Assembly: GCA_016490735.1 (NCBI GenBank)
Contig: JAEMWC010001223.1
Coordinates: 157,513 to 221,512, forward strand
Origin: Pachyseris speciosa
Taxonomy: Eukaryota; Cnidaria; Anthozoa; Scleractinia; Pachyseridae
Length of the DNA: 64,000 bases
Direction: 5' to 3'
Shown: positions 55,833 to 64,000 of the stretch, piece after piece
Layout of the letters: every line of letters starts with the position of its first letter
How positions within the stretch are numbered: the first letter of the stretch is position 1
Notes under the pieces: generated by a model
The model's input: only the letters and a program-made list of their open reading frames with translations
The model's database searches: none
Told to the model about the DNA's origin: nothing
Position numbers and translations under genes: made by a program

Positions 55833-56458
55833 ATGATAAAAAAGTATCAAGCACTCAAACGCCAAGGTAGCTTGGGCCAGTACCGAAACGCTCTTCGTAT
55901 GTTTAACAGCAGAAAAGTGAAAACTGTTAAAGTCATCAAAGAAGAAGAGGATATTTTTGCAAAAGCCTGCAGTTGTCCATTTCCGGAATGGAGCCCCAGT
56001 GAAGGGCCACTCACCAGTGTTCTGTGCGACTCTCTGGATTATGCTGCCATGTCATTTGCCTGCTGATCTTTTAGGAGCATTACACCAGCCATGGAGTTCA
56101 ATTTCTTGCTCTGACTTGCACACAAAAAATTCAGAGGTGGCACAGAAAGGGTGTAACTACGCCAAACTGAGCTATGTCATGTACCTCTGTCCAGCTTCCA
56201 AAATGTTTGGTCATCCAGAGAGACACTGGACAGTTCACGCACCAAAAGAAAGGTAAATGTTTCAAATGGCCAGGCCTTGACAGATGAATCAGTGGAAAAA
56301 AGTCATTGGTCAAAACGTGATGTCAATGAAATGGTATCTAGAATTAAAACTGGAATTCAAGAAACTGGAGTTAATGTCCAAGATCACAACTATGCAAAGG
56401 ATTGCTGGTATGATGAGCAAGTTCTGAAACCAAGATTTTCAGTAAATAATAGACTGTG
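55833..56458 (+). pseudogene. Middle part of the transposon nuclease gene, frames disrupted
   Basis: Open segments shift between frames: KKYQALKRQGSLGQYRNALR (55833), a segment ending in CNYAKLSYVMYLCPASKMFG (to 56256), and WSKRDVNEMVSRIKTGIQET with DCWYDEQVLKPRF (to 56459). They read like one protein with several frameshifts or unseen small introns. No domain is recognised. Confidence 0.35.
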
Positions 56459-56475
56459 ATGTCTGGCATGCCCCA

Positions 56476-57382
56476 TTGCTCCTGGACAAATTTATTACTG
56501 AAGATCCAAACACTGAGGGTCATCAGCTTGTCACAGGAATGCTAGCGCCAGCTGAGGATCAGCATGTACCCAGTGTCCCAGTGACAAAGAATCAGACAAT
56601 GTATGAACATGAAACAGTAAATGTGTATGTTAAGCAATTAGAAGGTATTGTTGAGGCTGCTAAGGGTAATCTTGTTAGTGAGGGGGACAAAAATGCAAAA
56701 GAAAAAGGTAACACAAAGGAAAACCAGCTTGAGCTGTCCATTTCAGTTCCTCCCATGGAAGCGGTAAACCCATTTGGCTTTAATTATCATGATGTCAAAC
56801 AAAATACCCAAGTTTGGTTTGATTTTCGTATTGGAAAAGTAACCTGCAGTACAATAGGTAATCTGGTTGGTCTTGCCGGACAAAAAGATCATTTGCATTA
56901 CCTGACATGTATCAAAAACCAACTTGACCCTAACAAAGTAAAGCCAAGGAAATTTGCCAGTTCTATTAGAGGCCAGCAGTTTGAGAGTGAAGCTATCAAA
57001 GCCTTTGTGAGTGAAACAAGCCTCCTTGTCACTGTGGTTTCTTTACCACCCAAATGACAATAAATATGGGGGGAGCCCAGATGGTGTTGGCCCTGGGTTT
57101 TTACTAGAGGTCAAAACAAGGGTTGCAGGAAGTGATGGGCCTCTCATGGCTATAAAAGCAAACCATCTTCTTCAGACAAACTATCAGATGGCAATGATTG
57201 GAGCAACTATTCCTTTTTTACAAACCTATCATCCTGAAAAGAAGACCTTTAATACATTTTTAATACAGAAAAATAATCTACTCCTTACTGTCACAAAGAT
57301 TATCATTGATCACATGATCACTGAAAGTGTTATCACTGAATGGCCTTCACACAAAGAGTTTCGCGCGAAACTCTTTGTGTGA
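56476..57382 (+). pseudogene. YqaJ-like PD-(D/E)XK nuclease, frameshifted
   Basis: Two frames together carry the YqaJ signature. WFDFRIGKVTCSTIGNLVGL (about 56812-56870) and RKFASSIRGQQFESEAI lie in the first. NDNKYGGSPDGVG and FLLEVKTR, supplying the Asp and the Glu-x-Lys of the PD-(D/E)XK site, lie in the second. The shift is near 57035. YqaJ enzymes are phage-type recombination exonucleases; copies also occur in eukaryotic mobile elements. The ORF stops at 57382 in a perfect palindrome, so the true C-terminus may be lost. Confidence 0.7.
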
Positions 57383-57383
57383 A
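57346..57383. repeat. Perfect 38-bp palindrome at the end of the nuclease ORF
   Basis: TTCACACAAAGAGTTTCGC is followed immediately by its exact complement, with no loop. It spans the final codons and the stop. Confidence 0.85.
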
Positions 57384-57511
57384 CACTAGACTCTCGTATT
57401 ATTATATCATTCACATTCTTGTCATTCACATACAAACCTATTTCTGTATATATATGTTAATTATGTTAATGTCTCCACATTCGACAATGATGACATGAGG
57501 TCGTCGAAATG

Positions 57512-57964
57512 TCATGTAACGTTTTGATCGTTAATTTTCCTTTTGAAAAGTTTTGTTTTCTTTCTTTGTTTAACGGGTTGCACGTCTCCAGGTCTAAACA
57601 GCCTTTCCATGGGAGCTTTCCTTTTCCCTGTTGATTTTAGCTCACCTCTTGTCTCGTGATTTGCTTCTACAAGAACCTTTTTCTTTAGACTCTTGCAAGG
57701 AGTTTCCTTCAGCAACGATTCAAACTTCTTTTGCTGTTCTTCGGAGCATATAACATCAGGAATGTCGTCAGGGAAGAGCCTCTCGCCTCTACTCCAATGA
57801 GCAGAACAGATAACTTGCTTTGTCCAGTTTACATTTTCGTTTTTCAATAGAAGCTGGTATTTTGTCCTAAGTTTGGGATCCACCGGCAAATTGTAATATC
57901 TGACACCCTTGGTCCTCCAGCGGTTTTGGCACAAAGAACTAGCGCAATTCCAGTACCAAACCAT
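57512..57964 (-). CDS. THAP-like zinc-finger protein of the transposon
   Basis: 150 codons starting MVWYWNCASSLCQNRWRTKG. Cys pair (C7, C12), then VRYYNLPVDPKLRTKYQLLL, NVNWTKQVICSAHW with the C-x2-H pair, and FPDDIPDV. This is the C2CH layout of THAP DNA-binding domains, about 85 residues long. The rest is Lys-rich (SLKKKVLVEA, QRKKTKLFKRK) and probably nuclear. THAP domains bind transposon ends in P-element-like and Kolobok-like systems, which fits its place next to the YqaJ nuclease. No transposase domain follows. Confidence 0.6.
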   Translation of the reverse strand: MVWYWNCASSLCQNRWRTKGVRYYNLPVDPKLRTKYQLLLKNENVNWTKQVICSAHWSRGERLFPDDIPDVICSEEQQKKFESLLKETPCKSLKKKVLVEANHETRGELKSTGKRKAPMERLFRPGDVQPVKQRKKTKLFKRKINDQNVT

Positions 57965-58140
57965 GCTTATGCAGACAGAAACTGAAAGAACAGACCGAAG
58001 AAAGCCGCCATTTTGATTATCCCGCGTACGGATAAATACATCTTTGTGCTCAGGCTCTCTCTATCAGAGTTTCTTGACTTTATCTATGGAATGGTTGATG
58101 ATTTTATTTTTTACTTGCGTGACTGAAAACGCTCTACAGT

Positions 58141-58639
58141 CAACGAATTTGCCGTAACACATCACGTGACGTTCTTTGGAAGTAAGGAAACCAATCAGGC
58201 AAAAGGATTGCATCATCCTTACTGTCGAATGTAGTCAAATTCAGGCCTCGAGTGTATTTTCTCCTTTTGTTTTCGCTTGTAAGCGACATTTCTAAAGTAA
58301 GTAAAATTTACGATATTTTTGGGCAGAATTACTTCCTCGACTTATCACAGCATTTAGAGCACGATTCTCGGCCGAATAAAAGGCAGCAGTGTTTATTTTG
58401 CAGCAAGGCTAAGTCGTCTCCTACCACGCGGATTTGGTGATGCGTTCCTGTCTTCGTAACCTTTTAGTTTGTACTGCGGGTCAGGTCGGTTTTTTTTAAT
58501 TTTATTTTTATTATTATTTGTAATTTCTGATTTGTAATAGAATTAATTTGGCACGCCACGACTAGCGTTTTTTGGGCTAACTGCTTGCCAAGAAATTGTA
58601 CAGCCAATATTATGAAATAAATGTCTTGTCTTGATTGAA
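58141..58639. other. No gene seen
   Basis: Flank of the transposon; only short chance ORFs. Confidence 0.35.
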
Positions 58640-58905
58640 AGACTGTCGCTTTGTGAAACGAAATGGAGCGACATGAAAATCTGTAGTTTGCATGCGAAAT
58701 GAAAACCTATAGCTTGCGAAATGAAGTCTTTACAGTTTTTGAAATGAAAATCTGTAGTTTGCAGAATGAAATCTGTACCGGCTTTGCGAAATAAAACTCT
58801 TTAGTTTCCGAAATGAAAACCTGTAGAAAAAATCTGCAGTTTGCGAAATGAAATCTGTACCGGCTTTGCGAAATTAAAATCTGTAGTTGGCGAAATTCAA
58901 AGCAC
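58640..58905. repeat. Irregular minisatellite, GAAATGAAAATCTGTAGTTT-like units
   Basis: About nine to ten degenerate units of roughly 22-30 bp. The longer motif GAAATCTGTACCGGCTTTGC occurs twice (58768, 58850), suggesting a higher-order repeat. The minus ORF over it is an artefact. Confidence 0.75.
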
Positions 58906-61900
58906 ACAAAAAAGCCGAATGTTTACGTTTAAAACATCCACTCATTTGCATATGGCAACGCAATAAAGCGCATTTTGCCAATTGAAGTTTTTCGAAATTC
59001 ATATTTTGCTCAAAGTGCAGCAACCCAGAACGAAGGCGAGAAAACAATTCATGCAAGGAAAAATAAAGTAAAAAAAAAATTGCCCGGAAAAAAAAATTTG
59101 GTGCATTTTGAGAAAAAAAACATTCATGCAAAGGAAAGGTTAAAGAAAAAAATTCATGCGGCTCGAGAATCCCACCGTCCCCCCTCGCCATTCGATAACT
59201 TTTCTAATGGTCCGTACCCAAGAAAGTGTTGATCGATGCTCTTGCTTCCGACATTACTTTCGCCCGTTTTTCTTTTTCGAGTGTGTGATATTACTACGAA
59301 TAAACCCCCCTGTAGTATTTAAGCTTCCTTTGTCTCTTACTTTAACAATGTGATGGTGGTCTGCCGATATCAAACTAGACCTAATGACTCAGGTTGGTGA
59401 CTGTTCATGTGCTATGGAACATAATATGCAAATCACCCGATCAACCTTCATACTGTATTCGCTTCCGTTTCTAATGACGCGTAAGTAGAGGACACGTGCA
59501 GTCCTCGGGTGCTTATGGTTTCTTGTCTATTCAAGTTCTTCTTTAATTAAAATATCTCAGTACATTGTAGTTCATTTCAGAGACAGTTCCCTAGGTATCG
59601 CACAGAAGGAAGTTAAGCGATAAGAGACCCAGAAGGTACGCCAGTTTATTATTATCACTTTTTTTAAATTGACGTTTCTGCGAACTTTCACGTAAATGCA
59701 TCAAATCCTATCCAAACTCGAAGCCGTGTTGTTGCTTTTAACTTACTCACAGCAACAAATAAAATGCGACTCACATCGATGAACGGCTGCCGCGGAAGAC
59801 AGTGGCAAACGTCATATGGATGACCCTAAAAACAAGTTTTAAATAGAGACCTACCGTAGTCCCATACAAGCAGAAACCAACTAGCTTGAGGCTTTTCGAG
59901 TAAGTGTGTTAAGGTGCAATAAACCAACATTTCTCGATTACTCACCACGCGTAAAATGAACTACCTTAGCAAACCCGATGGCAGGGAATTTGGCAGTGGC
60001 CTAGTGAAACAGTCAAATTGGGTGTAATAAAATCAAAGTTTCACTCCTAGAGACAACGATGTTCTTAATTGGGATAGTAGACATAACTCAAAATAAGTAA
60101 GAAAATTATTTTCGCAAATGCTCCGGTAAGCTGAACGATTAACATGAAAACAAATCAGAGAGTTATGTGACGTGGACCAATTCGTAAATGCGGAAGAAGT
60201 TCGAAGTCCAGTGTTAAGATTAGCATATCAACTTCAAAGAGCAACGGTAATTTCTCCTTGCGCATGATCATGAAGTTCGGAAAGAATAAAGAAAATTGGA
60301 TACCCATCGTTTTAGTGTCGTCGCAATCATTTTGTGCAATTTCCCACAGTTATCCCTCACTGAAGATGGTTCAATCCAGTCTCGAATTTAAAAAAAGGGA
60401 AAGCTTATGGGAGGGTTTCTATTTCACAGAGAGATGTTACTAGAGAGCTGTTAATAGAGAGATATTAATAGAGAAATTACGTATTTTGTAATTGCGTATA
60501 ATATAATGGTGTCCTAGCGGTTACTTTTCTTTTCCAATCTTTTTCTTTGACAATCAAGGACGTACGTAAAAGGGATACGTCACGATAGACAACGCGCCAA
60601 CAATTTCGGCATATTTACCATCAAAGTATTAAGAGCCAATTTCTGTAAATATCGAGAATCCGGCGTCACTCGTGAAATTTTAAAGTTCTTCATATCTTGC
60701 CTGAATAACACCTATGGTGAGTTATTTTCGAAAATAGAATTCAAAGATCGTGAAGCGCTTTCTTTTTTCTGAAATCGAGGAAAGTTTGAAAAACGCTATT
60801 TTATCGCCATGACGCTGCCGAAAATGATGTAAAATGACGCATTTTGTTATCGCATCGTGTAGATAAACGCGATGTCATCTATCAATGCGACTGGGCCAGA
60901 TCATAAGGCATCTCTTGGTCTTCCCAAAGCACAAAATTATTTTGGAAAAGCTACTGGTATATAACCGTTTTTGACCGTTAAAAATACCCCTGTTCAAACG
61001 CATTAGCGAATAAGCTAATTTTAGCTAACTTCCACACCACAAAAAGCCCACTGGTACGTATAATTTAACGTTGAAATAAGCATTTTCTTAAAGTGCATAT
61101 TTTGTGCTCTGTTGTCTTAAAATTTCTTCCGCGGCCCGCCAAAAGTGCTCCGTCGAGAGACAGAAACGTGAAGTCAAGTCTTGCATCGCCGCCATTCTTG
61201 AAATCAACATGAACCTTGCCTTCTTCGAACCAGTGCTTCGTCAAGAACTAAAAGTCTGCCGATGGAAACCTTAACTCGCTATTCTGAACGCTAAGGATTA
61301 CAGTACAATTCTAAGCTTACTGTTTTCAATCTGTCTGAGAGTGATAACATTCAACATAAATTTTGACAAGGTCAGAGTAGGTGATGAAATTATGTAACTC
61401 GACGCTGATTGACACGGCAATTTTCGAGTGACTTTAATTACGTACGCTCGTTCTAAACTGCTTCTTTCCTCCAACTATCACCTTTGTAAATTCATGATGT
61501 TATCATATCTTGAATTCCTACTTGGCCACCATCTTCGGTTACAGAAACGTTGCTGTACTTTGCCTGTAAAGGGAAATTTGTTATATGTAATTGCGTGATG
61601 TTGACCAAGGATCGACAAAAACAATGCTTTTGGATAACCGATAATATTTTCATTCGAGTCGAACAGTTGAAATAAAAAGACTATAAAAATATCTTACCTT
61701 TCAAATATGCCTTGTACACATGTCCAGTTACGGAAACCACGTTAGGAAGAGGTGCGTATTAAAAATGATCAGGTTTTCAATCGAATGTCATCCCATTTTA
61801 CATGGAGATCGCTAGTTGCTCTTACGTTGTTAATGGAAACTGTGACAAATTCCATGAAGATCCAGCGATTTGAAAGTTATTCACTGTGACTCCAGTGATT

Positions 61901-62370
61901 CTATTTGATGACGTGCGTATCTTTCCGTACCAAGCAAACGGATGTTTCGATTTACCTGTCAAGCTCGAATAGCGTTTTTGGTACCAGGGGGTAAGGGTGG
62001 TGGACTGGCGAAGTAAATGGGGTAGGGGGTAGTGGTGGAATGAAGATATTCCTGTAAGGAAATGTGGTTGCAAGAAAATTCTGTACAATTAAGTAATTAG
62101 ATATAATGAAAAGTATTGTTTTTAAAGGCAAAGTTGACAAAAATACCTCTTTTCAGAAAATTGTTTACCCACCTCCACCACCCCTCCCTGCTCAAAAAAT
62201 GCAATTATTGCGGCATGTACTAGCGTATATTTTCACTCTTTCAATTCCATACTCCAGATACCCAAATAAATGTTTTGTCCTAAAGTTCATGGTTTTCTTT
62301 CCGAAGGTCACAACAATAGAAAAGGGAAACTTAACAGTATATTTGCAAATAATTAATATAAAGGCCTTTT
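58906..62370. other. No gene seen
   Basis: Long AT-rich intergenic region. I found no splice-supported exon, RNA gene or strong repeat pair by eye; ORFs are short and unrecognised. Confidence 0.35.
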
Positions 62371-62523
62371 ATGTTAACAGAGGAGGAGGACTACTAGTTC
62401 TTGCGGGAGGGTATTTATGACTCTTTCTTTCGAAACGTTGGACTCGGCACATAGCCCAGGAAGTAGTCCCTCCCACAGTTTTCTAACCTTCTTGGCAGTT
62501 TTACCAAAGAGCATAGCGCTTAC

Positions 62524-62630
62524 CGGATATGCGGATCTACAAGAATTGGGTGGCTGATGTACAGAAAAGCACAGTACATTTGCCGCAGAGATATTCACTT
62601 GTTCTTCTGCTTCAAGCGCATTTTTCCTCA
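62524..62630 (-). CDS. Candidate exon, unknown
   Basis: A GCTGTTGAG acceptor and a CCG-GTAAGC donor bound an open frame reading ALEAEEQVNISAANVLCFSV then HQPPNSCRSAYP. No domain recognised; a chance match of splice words is quite possible. Confidence 0.2.
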
Positions 62631-62795
62631 ACAGCAATTATTGTCGCAGTTTCGTGCCAAAAACTGTAAAATAAGACGAAACTTTTCGGGGAAATAGAAT
62701 TTCCGTGGCCGTGAGCTGTTCACAGTCTCTCGGCGTCGGAGCCGGTCCCGTGTGCTCGCCGCATTTCTTTTGCGACTACATCCGAATGCAGTTAC

Positions 62796-62930
62796 CTTCC
62801 GGTGGCCTGGCCAATGGATAAGGTTCTCCACAAGGTAACACTTCTGATTTGCCCGAAGCCTTACGGCCCCGGCGTCCAACCCTCTTGGTTTCTTTTAACG
62901 TCAAGTCCTCCTTACTGGGCAACCTCGTTC
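62796..62930 (-). CDS. Candidate exon, basic unknown peptide
   Basis: The frame LPSKEDLTLKETKRVGRRGR, KASGKSEVLPCGEPYPLARP ends at a GAAG-GTAACT donor. Composition fits a nuclear protein, but the acceptor and family are uncertain, and another frame is also open. Confidence 0.2.
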
Positions 62931-63510
62931 GCAGGGCTATTCCCCTTTTTCGAAGCGAGGGAAATAGTCCTGGGAACAAGGTTGCTTACTGGGCTGGTAG
63001 TAACTGGAAGAACGGACGACGGTAGCGACTTGGACAGATGGAGCACTCTCCATAGGAGGCATAGTTCAGTTTGGCAAATTCCATCATGGGATAACTCTTG
63101 TGAGACAGTTTTCTTCTGTCTCCAGAGACAAATGTTGCTCGAGTGTGCCGCCGATGCGTTCAAATCCTGTCCCTGCTGAAGATCTGCTCATTTTGGATAC
63201 CTTGTTTGAGAAAAGGGTTCTTTATTTGAGACCTCATTTCACATACAGAGAGCATACAAAAAGCATTATAGAATTCGACTTTTTAAAACATTGTTGTTTC
63301 CGGCACATGCAGACTCCACTCCACCAGCGTTCATACCCTGTTTAAGACATTCGGTCCAGGAAGACATTCTGTTCAAGGCGCTAAATAGTGAAATTGTATT
63401 AAGATTCATGACCCAGAAAACATATACCTTTTTGGCGGCACATACCCTTTTACATCAATAAAGGGAGTGGCTGCCGGGAAGCTAGGGGCATGGGCCCGGG
63501 TGACAGCGTC
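62931..63510. other. No gene seen
   Basis: Mixed sequence with repeat-like words (GGGAACAAGG, TTACTGGGC) that may be MITE arms; nothing coding is supported. Confidence 0.35.
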
Positions 63511-63567
63511 GTCTCCAGGGAGCTTATCCCTTTATCTTTGAAGAGAAAAGCGCCCTGGGGACGAGGC
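63511..63567. mobile_element. Hairpin MITE
   Basis: GTCTCCAGGGAGCTT pairs with AAGCGCCCTGGGGAC around a loop of about 20 nt. It is similar in design to the hairpin at 17688-17752 and is followed directly by a (GT)n tract. Confidence 0.5.
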
Positions 63568-63568
63568 T

Positions 63569-63569
<1 letters not shown>

Positions 63570-63631
<62 letters not shown>

Positions 63632-63632
63632 G
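63570..63632. repeat. (GT)n-(TA)n compound microsatellite
   Basis: About 24 GT units followed by about 7 TA units. Confidence 0.95.
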
Positions 63633-64000
63633 GCCTATACTAGGACGTGCCGCTGGATACGGTGTATGGTTTTTGATCCATCTGTCTTAAACACAGTTAT
63701 ACAATTTCAAGCGAGGCTGTCGTAATCAGGATTCGCCTGGATCTGTCCAGGGTGTGGTTACAAGACTGCTGATGGGCTTCCAGCAGAGGAACAAGTGAAT
63801 TTCCCTGCGGAAAAAGACTGTAGGTGCTTTCGTCCCTGCACGGCTACCATATTGTTGTACCAGTGTCTTTTACGGCTAACGGTTAATATTTTGGCTTTTT
63901 TACGGCTAATGGTTAATTTTTTTCCGTTACGGTTAACGGATCTGTTTAAAAATCAATTACTATTGTTTAAAAAAGTTAATAATTAATTTTCATTGTTGTA
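63633..64000. other. No gene seen; short TACGGCTAACGGTTAA repeats
   Basis: Three degenerate copies of TTACGGCTAAYGGTTAAT lie at about 63868-63940, ending in an A/T-rich tail. It could be the 3' terminus of an element that continues past the window. Confidence 0.4.

Larger units (their letters stand above)
54858..58140. mobile_element. DNA transposon carrying YqaJ-type nuclease and THAP-like genes
   Basis: The ends ACTATAGAGGGTTTTCA (54858-54874) and, inverted, ACTGTAGAGCGTTTTCA (58140-58124) agree at 15 of 17 bases. The two genes converge: the nuclease on + (55340-57382) and the zinc-finger protein on - (57964-57512). Related ends without genes are at 12660-13010 and 52052-52780. No domain I recognise as a transposase is visible. 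Target duplication not identified. Confidence 0.6.

Noticed and set aside
57470..57530. Possible further hammerhead-like motif (ATGATGACATGAGG, GTCGAAATGTC)
   Set aside because: The bases between the boxes do not form a stem II in register; only isolated words match.
57512..57964. THAP-like ORF as an independent host gene
   Set aside because: It lies inside the transposon ends and converges with the YqaJ nuclease, so mobile-element origin is more likely, though domestication is not excluded.
1..64000. CRISPR array or bacterial operons
   Set aside because: No regularly spaced direct repeats with unique spacers and no bacterial gene organisation; introns and LINEs mark a eukaryote.

Overview
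The window looks like a piece of an animal nuclear genome, most likely a cnidarian and plausibly a stony coral. It is AT-rich, its genes are split by GT-AG introns, and it is packed with transposon debris. Coral or anemone is an inference from three things: an HSPA12-type Hsp70 gene, a secreted PAN/Apple protein of the cnidarian kind, and repeat families I associate with cnidarians. No bacterial gene organisation is present.

Host-type genes are few. Tiny acidic phase-1 exons lie on + at 1.2-2.6 kb. A signal-peptide PAN/Apple gene lies on - at 17.9-20.1 kb and is damaged by an RTE-like retroelement. A nearly complete HSPA12-like Hsp70 gene lies on - at 23.7-28.8 kb. I could join five of its exons with consistent phases; it has one homopolymer frameshift and a degenerate ATP phosphate-2 motif. 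Two unrecognised minus-strand genes or transposon-captured genes lie at 41.2-43.7 kb and 46.4-47.5 kb.

Most of the rest is mobile DNA. 4.9-6.1 kb is a tandem and inverted array of 298-bp units, each with a tRNA-like sequence, bounded by a 15-bp target-site duplication. 6.1-8.6 kb holds a TTAA-flanked and a TA-flanked DNA transposon. 13.5-15.5 kb is a hAT-like element with a 7-bp duplication and a Penelope-like element (PLE) nested inside it. 32.6-36.15 kb is a nearly full-length CR1/L2-type LINE with a PHD-like finger, a 2A-like motif, endonuclease and reverse transcriptase. 47.9-51.2 kb is a foldback element with arms of about 1 kb. 52.0-58.1 kb is a composite: an internally deleted transposon copy, a second PLE with arms of about 800 bp that carry hammerhead-like motifs, and a transposon encoding a YqaJ-type nuclease and a THAP-like zinc-finger protein.

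The strongest candidates for an under-described system are the YqaJ+THAP transposon, the two PLEs built as inverted repeats with hammerhead-like cores, and the tRNA-like array inserted as a unit. Several ORFs break at A or T homopolymers, so some apparent pseudogenes may be sequence errors. Intergenic stretches where I see nothing are marked as such.
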